The position numbers and the translations under genes are program-made. A DNA stretch of 64,000 nt from Klebsormidium nitens (lineage: Eukaryota; Streptophyta; Klebsormidiophyceae; Klebsormidiales; Klebsormidiaceae). Every line of letters begins with the position of its first letter. The first letter of the stretch is position 1. The DNA is taken from positions 124,001-188,000 of the forward strand of contig DF237012.1 in the NCBI GenBank assembly GCA_000708835.1, given 5' to 3'. The notes under the pieces were generated by a model, which was not told the origin of the DNA, did no database searches, and was given only the letters and a program-made list of their open reading frames with translations. Positions 1 through 11,264 of this stretch are shown here, one piece after another.

Positions 1-95
1 TGGGATGTTCAATCCGCTGTCTCGCCCTTTATGGTGTTTGCCTTCCGGCAAGAAGTAACTCGCCTTTTGTATCGACGTCAGCCTTGCTCTTGCAG

Positions 96-688
96 GACCA
101 CTACCCCGAACGCTTGAAAACAGCGTTTATTGTGGACGCTCCGTCCATCTTCTCGTTTCTTTGGAAGGTGGGGTTTGATCAACCTTCATTCCAATCCCGC
201 TGTAGGAAAGTGCTTTCAGCAACGGGTGGTATATTTATCTGTTGGTCACACAAATGAGCAAGTAGCCTCTTCCAATTCCATCAAACGGAGGGAGCAGATT
301 CTTCGCAGTAAAGACGACAGATTTCAGGTCGGGGCGGTCCACGAGAGCCAGTTCTTGGCAGCCTGGACTTTCAGCTTTTGTGAAACTTCAAGCGTTGACT
401 TCAGTCAGCAAGAAAAACTCCTTGTCTGACATACAGGCGTTGGCCTCGTTCATTGACCCCGTCACCAAAGAGAAGGTCAAGTTTGTTTACTCCAAGGATC
501 TCCGACCTGCCGAAGCTCCCGAAGATGCGTCAGGGGTTGCGCGGGAAGAGGCACCTGCGACTAAGCCAGTCGAACCCTCGAAACCTGAGAGCAAGTCTGT
601 AGACGATGCTTTCAGCCCTTACGCTTCTTTTTATCGGACACCCTATGATGAAGCAGCATATCGGACTTTTTTGACGAAACGTTCTTAG
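96..688 (+). CDS. Sec14-like CRAL-TRIO domain protein, 3' end only
   Basis: Only the last two exons are in the window: 96-167 and 437-688, joined in phase 0. The first reads DHYPERLKTAFIVDAPSIF and runs to a Trp-Lys pair; the second opens ALASFIDPVTKEKVKFVY. Together they match the Sec14/CRAL-TRIO signature of YPERL, a hydrophobic strand, a Pro-x-x-Phe turn, then a [FI]-[DL]-P-x-T-[KR]-x-K-[IV] segment. Members of this family bind phosphatidylinositol or other lipids in a hydrophobic pocket and move them between membranes or present them to kinases. The roughly 60 residues after the domain are Pro/Glu/Lys-rich and look disordered, ending at a TAG stop (686-688). The N-terminal CRAL-TRIO-N helices and any GOLD or nodulin domain lie to the left of the window, so the subclass cannot be assigned. 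Acceptors at 95 and 436 and the donor at 168 are canonical. Confidence 0.85.
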
Positions 689-1383
689 AGTAAGACGGAA
701 CTGTTGCATTAGTGCCGAGACAGATCGGCCAGTGCAGGATATATAAACTCCTACTTTGTATGACGATCGCGACTCAAAGGCCCGGCCCATGCAAAGCAGG
801 CATTATCACATGCATGGACTATTAATACCGTCGATATGGCAGTTCTGCCTTAACCCTCGGGTAATATCAGTCAGGATATCCCTATGAATTGATCGATCAT
901 CTAGTATACCACTGTCATGTACTGCGCCGGTACGTCAATACCGTATTAGGTGAATGATTGCATGTACGTAGTTTTGAGAGCCAATGATGTCGATCAACCA
1001 TCCCGTAATTCTGAGCCACTGTGTTGCTTCAATCTGGTGCCTAATACCGCACCCGTTAGGCTTTGTTTGCCAATTGCACCCAATCATTCGTGACTGGCCA
1101 TGATGCATGTACAACGGTAGATTACATCATGTAGGTATGTTGAGGGGCCTGTAAGCGGTTGCTGTGACATTGGACCATTGCATGCATTTCAAAGTTGCAC
1201 CACAGGGCTGTAAGTTATCCTAACAGACGTCAACAGTCCTCCGAAGCTGGTTGCTTCGAAAAACGTGATTTGAAGATCAGGCACCTGGCGGATCCCAGTT
1301 GTGATTTTGGACAACGTTGGACGATCCATTGGTCACCCGTCTCTACCTGGATTTTCCATGCGAGAGCCAAGCTGAACAGCTTA
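689..1383. other. Intergenic, between convergent gene ends
   Basis: This holds the 3' flank of the Sec14-like gene (+) and of COG7 (-), which end facing each other. I see no convincing exon, RNA gene or repeat family in it. Confidence 0.6.
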
Positions 1384-4300
1384 TCAATGTTGACCCGCTT
1401 TACTTGCACCGTCTTGTACCACATGCCTGACGCGGGCGATGTGCTTGACTGTGTTGAGATCGACATCTGCTGGTGGGTCTGCCACAATCTCCACGAGCTT
1501 CTGCCGGGGGGCGGATAGGCAAACCTGCAAAAAGATGGGTGAAAGACTACATACAGGCTACCTACCGCGTTCAGGAGTATACCTTGCAGACCGGAGGGCA
1601 AATACCCCAAAAAATCCGCGGCAATGACGGGTGTCAAAACACCAGCACCGAGTGGATCGTAATCAAGAGGACAGTGGAAAGCAGAGTAGACGGACAAATC
1701 TGAAGTAGGACACGTTTTTCGGCAGTCGTGTTGTCGGAGATGAGGTCTCCTGAAAAAGAAGCTCAAAACTATGGTTTCTGAAAGAATCACTGAGAAGGCT
1801 TTGCAACTAGATGCATCACCTTGCACCACCGGCAAGGCAGATGCTGTCTTGCTTGCGCACTGCTTTGAATGGAGGCTTATAGAGCGTACTGTGGCCACGT
1901 TGTATTGTGCTGACGATACTTACTTAAATGGCAGCTGTGGTGAGTATTTTCATCCCATATTTTACCTGGAAAGTGGCCAGCACCGGAGGAGTCGTGACGC
2001 TCAGCGCGCCGAGCACGTTCCCCAGGTACTCAATGTCGGCCGCGAGCTGCTGTGCCCCCTTGTCGCTGATGCTCGGGATCGAACGCAACTGGTCGATGTA
2101 AAGGTTGGTGGCGCCTTCGGCGATCTGGAAGGAAGAGTACACTGACTCAGAGGTGGCACAGCATTTTCCCGAGAGTAAGGAACCTGAATCATTAGCGGCC
2201 TTTCCCATCTCATATTCCGCCCGCTTTGACAAGAGGGGTGAGGGCCCCGGCATATACCGGAAGACTAAGTATAACTGAACACTTCTTACCAGTTTGAACC
2301 CGTCACCTCAAGCATTCCACCGCCTAACCACAATCATGCAACATCAGAATCCAGCCACAAACGCCAGAGATGCAGCCGGTAAGATACTGTCACGTCTTAC
2401 CTGGACCACTTTGGCGCTCCTCAACCCCTTTACCCGAGTCGTTGCAAGCGCTTCCAGTCGTCAGAAGCCATAATTTCAAACCCTTAAATCCAGCTTCTGA
2501 GTCAAGAACTACTGACGTCTTGCCTCGCAGCTCACCTGGGACCCCTTCTCAATTGTTAGGCAGCTCTCCACACCCGGGTCGTGCTTCCCCCTCGCCCCAG
2601 CCACCGACCCTTGAAACAACTGGAATTTATAAGTGGACAATGTGCTCAGAGCCTACAAGACGCTGTCAGCTTGCTCACCTGGAATAACCACTCCGTGGCC
2701 AGGACGCTCTCCCTTGTCCGTCTCGCCCTGGCTCACTGCGGGCGGCTCCAATCCAAAAGTTCCATTACCTCAGATTCTTCACCTCAAAATCTGTCAGATA
2801 CTGCCACGTGGTTCACTTGGAACACTCACAACGTCGCCAGGAAGCTCTTCTCGCCGTCTTCCCCCCTCCGCCTCGCCCTGGCTCACCGCAAACGGCTCCA
2901 ACCCAGACTCTTATACCCTCAGATCCCTGAATCCCGAACCATACTTTAAAAAGCCTGCAGGAACCTGCCACGTGGCCCACCTGGAACACCCACTCCGTCG
3001 CCAAAAAGCTCTCCTCGCCCTCCTCCCCCTGGCTCACCGCGAGCGGCTCCAACCCAAAGTTTCATAACCTTAAACTCCTGAACCCCAAACCATACTAAAA
3101 AACCTGTAAGGTACTGCCACGTGGCTCACCTGGAACACCCACTCCGTCGCCAGGAAGCTCTCCTCGCCCTCCTCGCCCTCCGCGTCGCCCTGGCTCACCG
3201 CGAGCGGCTCCAGCTGCTGCGGGAGCGTCAGCAGATACTCGCCGACGGAACGGATGTACGGCAGCGGATACGCGCTGAAGCTGGGCAGGTCGAACGCGTT
3301 CTCTTCCTCGGCGGCCGCCCACTGCGGCAGCGTACCGACGCCCTCCAGGCGCTGGCGCACCTTGAAGATGAGCACGTCGTAAACAAGATCGTGCACCGCG
3401 TCCTGTATGGCAAAAGGAGTAAAATCTGGGCCTTTCGAATATTTCGCATTTTGGAATATAGAAGAAAATTCCAGTAATGAGGTGAGTTGGTCGTAAACAA
3501 GATCGTGCACTGCGTCCTGGATGGCAAAGGGAGTAAAATTCTGGGCTTTTTCAATGTTTCGCTTTTTAGAATATAGAACGAAATTCCAGTAATGAGGTGA
3601 GCACGTCGTACACCAGGTCGTGCACCGCGTCATGTATGGCAAAGGGGTAAGATTCTGGGCTTTTCAAACATTTCGCATTTTAGAATATAGAACAAAATTC
3701 CAAGAATGAGGTGAGCACGTCGTGCACCGCGTCCTGTATGGCAGAAGGGGCTCAAGATTTTTTCTCCTTTGCCTTCAGGTAATTCGTGAGCAGAGTAGTT
3801 GAAGTCCTGAGGGTGAGCACGTCGTATACCTTGTCTTGGGGAGAAGAGAAGAGACGGGCCTGACAGCCTAGAACACCCTTCACACTGCCAGAAAGTCCAA
3901 ATGTGCAACTCACTTTTGAAGTCCTTCTCTCGTCTTTCTTCGAAAGCACTGCATACGTCTTGGTTAGTTTTGCTGAGATCACTTTTGGACATTCAAGGGA
4001 TGCGAAACACCGACTACCAGAACCTTTGAGATCCCACCCGCTCCTTGTATGTGATTACTTTTCCGTCTTTATAAAGTCAAGCACCTTTTACACGCATTTG
4101 CCACTCTTTTGGTCGCCAAAAGAACTTACACCTGCAACTTTCTTTGTAGCAAGTTCGAAGCTCCATTCACGTCCTTGAAAGCGCCGCAACAGTACGTCAA
4201 TACATCCAAGGCATCCACCCTGGCAATTCCTGCAAGTACTGACCTGGAAGGACTGCACTCGTTGCGCCGTGTGCGGCAGCGCATGAAAGCGCGGATCCTT

Positions 4301-7300
4301 GGCTTGCTCCAGCAGAACCGCCAGCCGCCTGGCCTTCTCCGGAGCGTCGATCAGCCGGAGCACGGCGACATCCAACGGCTGATCGCGCGCCGACGTTCCG
4401 GGGGTTCCCTCGCCGGGGCTTTCGACCCCCCCGATGTGCAATTTGTGGCTGAGGGTGCTGAGGGTGTTCCGGAGAGTGGTCTCGAAGACGGCGGTGCGGC
4501 TGCCGAGGCTCTCGCTGACGGTCAGCAGTTGCAGGGCGCCCTGTAAGTGACAGTTCGAGCTTGTCAAAGAAGCTCCCAGCTTTGCGCAAACTCGCTTCCT
4601 TATCTCTTCCTTTCTGCACTCCCGTCATCTCCCCACCGTTCGTCCGCTACACTATTCCCTCTGCGCCACTTCTCTATCTTAGTCCCCCTTCTACCGTCGT
4701 TTTAGTACGTCGCTCTTTACGACCGCTTCAAATGCAAAAGAAACGCCCGCTTCGCTCGACGGCTGCATTAGACATACCGTGCACAAGACGTGCAGTCCGA
4801 AAAGAGACCCGTAGCTCCTGGGGAGCTGTCTTCTGACATTGCCTTGCAGCAGATTAACGAATCGGTCTCATTGCAAATATGACCTCACGAGTCGGTCAAA
4901 TCAAGAACGCCACAAATTGGCATGGGTCGAGAGGTCAGCCTCCTCGCCTGCACAGCAGACCACTGTTTCTTCCGCATACAGATCGGTGTCGCTACCACAT
5001 AACCCCATGAATTTGTCCAACAAGAAAGCAACAAGACGGCTTGCGTCAGGACTTCGGTTTTCTCGCCCGCACAGAGGACCAGTCTTCCTCCTTCGCTACG
5101 ATATGACCGCACTACTGGGTCAAGCGATGAACTTTACCAAAGATGGCACTGAAGATTTTGTTTTTCTTGCCTGCACGGTTGACCAATCTTCCTCGCCCGC
5201 GTCATCGTGGCTCGTGGTGGGAGCGCCGCTGACGCTGCCGTCGACCCCGCACACCGCCCGCAGCGACTTGAGCACCTCGAACAGCGCCGCCACGTAGGAC
5301 AGGATGACGTCATCCAGCGTCCGGACCAGGGCCCCCGCTTCGCTGCCGCCCGTGAATCCGAGACACCTGGAAGTGCAAAGCGTAAGCGTCTTAGGCTCGG
5401 ATGGACAATATGCTTCTCGAGGTGCATTACTGGCGGAGCGGAAGGAATCTTGAATCACACACGCCCCGGAAATAATATGAACAACAGCAGTTAAGGACAA
5501 AGGGTGCGCTTTCGTGTGAAGCTATCTCGAGTGCATGCCTCGGATGACAAGGAGGGGATCGCCTGGGTGCCCTTTGTCGAGCTTTCGGTGTTCGTTCACC
5601 GGCCCATCAGCATGAACGAAAGGCCGAATTGAGTGACCCTCGGTAGCCAGCCAGCAATGAGTATACAAAACTCCTAGCCTTCTGCAGCTAACGAAGGTCT
5701 GCCGTTTCTCCAGCAGCTTCTTTATTCGTACTTTCATGTGTATTCGACGGCCGAGATAAGACATCTGTGTTCCAGCTATACACAAAATCACAGGTGAGAA
5801 AAGGCGCTCAAGGTCACCACGCTAACGACGAAGCATTTTGCCAGAAAACAAAGTGCGATTGACGACCAAACTCGCGCCTTCGCGTCCTGTTGAAGGCAGC
5901 CTCCATCGAAACCATGACCGCTGTCACCAAGACCTCCCAACAAAGATCAGACAAGAGGAAGGCCACACACGTCACCACCATTAGAGTCGAGCACATTCCG
6001 CAAATCGCAAGAAACGAAGGCCTTCGATACCTCTCGATGGCAGCCTCCAGCGAGACCATGACCGCCGGCACCGACGCCTCCATTCGCCGGACGGTTTCGC
6101 TGAGCTCCACCGCGCGCGCGCCGAGGCTGCGCTGCACGGCGCCACGCAGGTCCAGCTGGGCGACCTCTGACGTCAGCTGCATCTTCTCGAGCTCGCCGTA
6201 CCTGCAAGGGATTCATGTTTTGAGCGATGTGTAGGAGGCGATTGAGACGGAGTCTGAATGGAAACCGTTTTCCCTGCGTTCTGTAGGATAGCAAAATTTG
6301 GTGAACGCAGTGTCATGCAAGAAACGTGACACGTTATCCGGTTTCTGGCGATCTAGGACGATGGATGTTCTTTTTGCAAATGAGGAGGCATCTGACTCAG
6401 GGTAGTCTTCGAGCGATAATCGTGACCGACTTAACGCCTCTAGTCTCACAGGTCCGTCAAGCAAGCAAAAGTTCCTGCAATGGCTACACACTGCACCGTG
6501 TGGTTCTTCGATGGAAGCACACACCCCGCACACTCTTCTTACATTCGTCCCCAAGACCGATCCTCTTCCCGACAGGTCGAAATGAAATCAAGATCTCATA
6601 AGCAAGCACTCTTGAGAAACTGACCCACCTTGCTTTGTGCCCCTCAAACGGCGAGTACACCGCTCTGAGCACCTTCCCCAGCTCCTCCCCTTCCACTGCC
6701 GCCAGCACGTGTTGCACGTTCCGCGCAAACGCGCCCGTCATCCCGTGCAGAGTCAGCAGCGTCGCGAGTTTCGACCCGCCCCTAGTTTCCGCGCCGGTAG
6801 GCGCGTTCCCACCAGTGCCCTGGTGTAAATCGGCGCCCGCCTCGGAGGCCGCTGCCTCGATGCGCGCGGTGAAGGAGGAGGAGATGGCGGACATGGTTTC
6901 CATAAGGAGCCGGGGGACGAGCAGGTGGGACTCGGAGGGAAAAGTGAGGGCGCACCATTTGGTCTCCTAGAGAGAAAGACGAACGATTGAGAATGTTTCA
7001 AGCTTCCGCACTTTTATATAAAAAGGGAACGGTCTCCATGAGGAGCCGGGGGACGAGCAGGTGGGACTCGGAGGGGAAGATGAGAGGGCACCACTTGGTC
7101 TCCTGGAAAAAGAGACGAACATGCAATCTTTCAGAAGCTTCAAACCCTCTGGAAGCAGCCGAGATTTTCGACAATGACAAAGATGTCACGTTACTGAGGA
7201 GAGGTCTCCATGAGGAGCCGCAAGACGAGTAAGTAGGACTCGGAGGGGAAGGTGAGGGCGATTGAGAATGTTTCAGGCTTCCGCAGTTTGAACTAACTGA

Positions 7301-10300
7301 GAGAACGATCTCCATAAGGAGCTGGGGCACGAGCAGGTGCAAGTCGGTGGGGAGATGTGAGGGCGCACCACTTGGTCGCCCTGGAAAGAGTGACAGATAC
7401 GCGCATTTTCAGAACCATCAAAACGTTTGGAGACAATTGGGTCTTTTCACTAATTTGAAGATGTCAATCATTAAGGAGAGGTCTCAATGAGGAGCCGCAA
7501 GACGAGTAAGTACGACTCGGAGGGGAAGGTGAGAGCGCATCGCTTGGTCTCCCGGAAAGAACGACGAGCAAACGAGATCTCCACAACTACTGATTTCACG
7601 ATAAGCGAAGGGATGGTACTCATGAGGAGGCGGGGAGCGAGAAGATGGGACTGGGAGGGGAAGGTGAGGGCGCACTACTGGATCTTCTGTACACGGGGTT
7701 GCGGGGGATTTGAAAACATGAATCTTACAAGCTGTAGGGGTCAAAGGATTTCAAGTATCCGTAACCGGTGTTAACGAACGTGAAAAGAGGAGGGGGAGGT
7801 GACTTGGCTCCTGGAAAGGAATGCGAATATCCATGACTCTCGATGGAATTTGTGGATTAATACCACCAAGAGGCGAGGGACGAGCATGTGGGACTGAAAG
7901 AAAGAGTGAGGGCACAGAACTTGGTCGCCGAAGAAGGAGGTCGAACAAAGAGAATTGCGGGACCTACGGACTTCGAGAGATTGTCTTGACAGCCTTGTGT
8001 GGCTATCGTTTTTGTACTGTTGACATAGTACCTCACCTCAGCATTCTGTCCATGCCACAAGCACTGGCAGCATGGTACGTATAATCAATCCCACGATTGC
8101 TCACCTTTTCCCAAGGACAAGCTATTTAAACACCAAGGCACCTTGATCCTTTTCATGAAGCTGATCCTTAGTTCCACGCACCAACAGAACGCCAAGACGG
8201 TCGGGCTTCCAGTCGGATGGCCTCACCTGCTCAAGAACGAGCAAGACCTTGTCGTAGAAGCGGGGCAACCACTCCCCGAAAGATGCGCCGGTGACTGCTC
8301 CATCCTCCTGCGAAGCGACGTTTGCAGTAGAGCCGGTACCCTTCCCAACGTCGAACTCCTCCCACGCCTGCAAATCCTGATTCTCGATTTCAGGGCTAAT
8401 TTTCAATAACAGTAAGCTCCCAGCCAACACTAGAAACCTATATTCGAGAGATGACCTGTTCCACAGCCGTACGCATCTCAAATCCCCAAATGTGCCCCTT
8501 CCGTCCCAGGAAGTTAGCCTACTGTTCTTGCAGGCTGCGATTCCTGAAATCGACATCCATCTGCAAGCCATACAAAAAGCGTAGTTGCGCAGCCTATTCA
8601 ACTTCCACTGCTCACCAGAATAAAGATTCTGTGCTTGGACAAATAGATCAGGGCTCTGCTTTCAACATCGAAGGCAGTATCGACTCCAAGCAGATTGCGG
8701 CTCAGAAAGCGATCAATGTTCAAGCAAAAACGGCAGGCGTGTAAGATCGATTGCAACAGTGTAAAGCGAGTTTTCTCTAAGCAAGCAAAGTCTGCTTGTC
8801 ACAAGATGCTCGGGGGGTGAAACTAGAGAAAGTGTCTGAACGAAGGAAGCAGTGAAACAGATTCTGAATAACCTCGGCCACATCAGCCCCTTCCTTTCGC
8901 GCCATAATCTGCATGCACTCACCTTTCTGAGCGGCCGCATCCGCACTTTTGTGTACTGCTGTTCTAGGGAGGAGAAGCGGTTGATTGCAATCAGGATATT
9001 CCGCAGCTTCTGTGTGTCATCCACCTTGCGCGCGAGCAGGGCCTCTGAGAGCTTCGGCTGAACCATTCCCTCCAGCCGGTCTTCTAAAGCGCCAAGCTGT
9101 CGCTTGACATCAGCAAACTCGGGGACCTGTAGAATGAAAGAGACTCTTACTTAATAATGACATGGGGAAGGTTTAAATATAGAACGGTAAAAGAAGAGGC
9201 TCAAAAGTATCCAACATCCTAAGCACTTTGTGCCGCAACAATCAAAAGATCTGATTATTTGAGTCCACTTTCTGAGCAATGCAGAATCGGAGAGATCTTG
9301 CAGATCTGATGTAAAAGTTCAGCCTCCAGGGAAGAGCAACGCATCAAAAGAGAAACTTGGTCCAAACATTAGTGTTGCTCCCTGAGGCGGAGATCAATAT
9401 GCATCTCAGGGCAGGTCATTACTTTTGTTGTGTCAGGCCTGCTAAAAAGACTTTCAGGACTAGGCTGGCCTTGTTGCTTTCTCACTTGAATGGAGGGTCC
9501 TCGAAGCCTCAACATAAGCTTTTGAGATTCTTTTTCTTGTTCGCACCTACAATGCTGTTATCAAATTCTCCTTCCCAACTCATCAGAACGACAGGACGTG
9601 TACTGTGCCAATTCAGGCTTGCAAGTTGCAGACCGGGGTGGTGGTCCTTAAGATTGTCGAAAGATTTGGGTTGGAAGGGGGTCAACGCTCACCTCTCCGA
9701 CAACCTCCAAGCACCGTCTCATCTGCGCCAGAGTCTCGGCTACTCGTGGGAGATCCCCACTAGCGAACACGTCCTCGATGCTTGCAGATAGTTGCGCAAG
9801 TCCAGCAGCATCCTGAAAACATACACGCAGCGAAGAATGAACAGCTAGAGAAGAGCACCTAAGCAGGTGGTTCACAAGCGCTAAAGCAAGCGCCAGCCAG
9901 CCTGATGACAATCCACACACCAGGAATGCAGCCAACATAACAACATCCATATCATGCTGACAGGGGAGTTCCAGTACTTAACGAAGCGGCCGATGAAACC
10001 TTGAGCAAGGGGTAAGGCAATGGACCTCGAATGCTGGTTGATAATGCTGCCTCTGGAAAAAGTGACCAGTAGGCTAGCGCAGTGAGATCGATGGTAGGAG
10101 CCAACTGGACCGGTGGAAAACAGGGAGGGGATCTGCAGATTCATTTTGGGGCTGAAAGGGTCTTCATTCAGGGAAACTTTAGCAGCTGCCACCACTCATA
10201 CGCCGTGAGTACGATTGTGGATTAGTTCCTGTCAATCAGCATTCACCTGCAGAGTGTCTTTCGCAGCCTCCATCCTCTGCTTCACCGCATCAACCTTCGA

Positions 10301-10621
10301 CAGCGCCGCGACCGACGTCGCAGACACGCCCTCAACCTGCTCCAGCTTTTGCAGAATCCCCCCGACTGTGCCCCTCAAAGACAACGCATCATCCCTCACT
10401 CTGTCTATCTCTCTTATGGCCCTCGGGACTCTCAGAATGGCATTTCCGCTCTGCTCCTCTAGCTGTGCAGCGATGTTTTCTGCAAGCAATTGCAGCTTCA
10501 TTTCTACTTCAGACAGGTATTTGTCGATTGGCTCATCTGGGGGCTTGCTGTGACAGGCTGCATTGACCCAGTCCTTGGAGCGGAAGCCCTCCTCCGAGAA
10601 GCTTGCCAGATCCATCAACAT
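1384..10621 (-). CDS. COG7: Conserved oligomeric Golgi complex subunit 7
   Basis: Complete gene of 11 exons encoding about 804 residues, close to the plant COG7 length. COG7 is in lobe B of the COG tether, which captures retrograde vesicles at the Golgi. Exons on the minus strand: 10621-10247, 9812-9693, 9126-8923, 8367-8227, 6966-6629, 6201-6031, 5366-5171, 4540-4244, 3402-3130, 2124-1966, 1524-1384. All phases close. Landmarks: the N-terminal helical region with LEEQSGNAILRVPRA and DALSLRGTVGGILQKLEQ (exon 1), ASGDLPRVAETLA (2), ALEDRLEGMVQPKL (3), FGEWLPRFYD (4), LRAVYSPFEGHKA (5), ELSETVRRMEASVP (6), GFTGGSEAGAL (7), SVGEYLLTLPQQLEPLA (9), ISDKGAQQLAADIEYL (10). The start at 10621 (MLMDLASFS) fits plant homologues; ATGs at 10645 and 10615 are alternatives. 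Exon 7 appears to end at a GC donor (CAG|GCAAGA). Five of ten introns carry tandem copies of an exon end. Confidence 0.95.
2385..3200 (-). repeat. Tandem copies of COG7 exon 9 3' end plus donor
   Basis: The real exon 9 ends at 3130. Copies of its last 50-70 nt with the following GT donor and intron start recur with exon-end equivalents near 2981, 2817, 2679, 2536 and 2401, a period of 135-164 bp. The nearest copies still read SFLATEWVFQ followed by a donor-like GTGGGC. Divergence increases with distance from the exon. Confidence 0.85.
3366..3835 (-). repeat. Tandem copies of COG7 exon 9 5' end plus acceptor
   Basis: The real exon 9 starts at 3402. The acceptor with the first 35 or so exon nt (DAVHDLVYDVL) recurs with start equivalents near 3515, 3630 and 3732, plus a remnant near 3820. 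The period is 102-115 bp, and each unit contains the same AT-rich intron stretch. With the 3' side copies, exon 9 is duplicated outward on both flanks. Confidence 0.85.
4925..5215 (-). repeat. Tandem copies of COG7 exon 7 3' end with GC donor
   Basis: The exon end reading DWSTVQ, with its GC donor at 5170-5169, is repeated in the intron with equivalents near 5067 and 4948 (period 104-119 bp). The copies read like LVLCAGEK and QWSAVQARR. Both keep GC, not GT, at the donor position. Confidence 0.75.
5880..6090 (-). repeat. Single tandem copy of COG7 exon 6 3' end
   Basis: The exon 6 end (AVMVSLEAAIER) has one decayed copy about 141 bp into the intron, near 5888-5940, reading AVMVSMEAAFNR. The intervening intron is also partly duplicated. 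Confidence 0.7.
6885..7935 (-). repeat. Six decayed tandem copies of COG7 exon 5 5' end
   Basis: Exon 5 starts at 6966 with ETKWCALTFPSESHLLVPRL. Its first 75 or so nt, with the acceptor, recur at about 7025-7102, 7200-7260 (truncated), 7306-7381, 7475-7551, 7612-7690 and 7860-7930. The nearest copy still reads TKWCPLIFPSESHLLVPRL. These copies fill most of the 1.26 kb intron 4. Confidence 0.85.
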
Positions 10622-11264
10622 CTTGCCGAAATCTGAACAGAACAATGAAAATATTGCATTCAGAGGTGCAGCTCCCAGAAGATAAACAATTTAAGGAAAC
10701 TGGTCCTAGTCGAAGCGCTGCGGTCTTTTGGATGGCCTTTCTAATCCGTCTTAGCGCCCTTCAGGCTTTATATTGCAGCTTTCCAGAGCTTCAATGAATC
10801 AATGAAGCTGCCTAATGCCAGTAATGGATCAATGAAGCTGCCAATTGGCCTGCTTTTGCAATCTGCATCATGAGCTTCATTGCTTGCTTGGAGAATCCGC
10901 GCGCGCGTGCGCTCAGCCTGCCAAGGAGCCGGCCGCGAGCCGGCTCAAAGTTTGGGGGTTCTCCCGCCAAAATCTTCAAAACCTTTTACTAAGTTTTAGC
11001 CCCCTTTCTCAGTCTGCCCAACCTGCAGCAGCCCGCTCTGATCAACAGAGGACCGTGGTTGCAGGACGCTTGCAGCGCTGCATAGCACACCTACAGAAGG
11101 TATCGTCTACCGAAGGTCGTTCAAGGCTAGGAACAAGGGTTCCAACGCAGCGCTCTTCTCTACACTTCAGATCGACTGGTCTGAGAAGGACACCATTGCA
11201 ATGTTGGGTTTCTCCGACTGGGCTTGATTGCTTCTTTTGAGAGCTCAGCTCAATATTGACGAGA
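10622..11264. promoter_or_regulatory. Shared divergent promoter of COG7 and FAS1
   Basis: COG7 and FAS1 start codons are 643 bp apart and face away from each other, so this segment must hold both promoters and 5' leaders. It contains a GC-rich core around 10895-10945 (GCGCGCGTGCGC and a GAGCCGGCCGCGAGCCGGCTC palindrome-like stretch) and an E2F-like element, listed separately. No coding exon is convincing here, though a 5' UTR intron cannot be excluded. Confidence 0.6.
10963..10972 (-). promoter_or_regulatory. E2F-type binding site
   Basis: CCCGCCAAAA reads TTTTGGCGGG on the opposite strand, matching the plant E2F consensus TTTSSCGS. It lies about 295 bp upstream of the FAS1 start. Arabidopsis FAS1 is a known E2F target, so an S-phase role is plausible, but the site is called from sequence alone. 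Confidence 0.5.

Noticed and set aside
1230-1898. 222-codon minus-strand open frame over the COG7 3' end
   Set aside because: It runs through an intron. Only 1384-1524 of this interval is coding, in a different minus-strand frame, where it continues COG7 from exon 10 to its stop.
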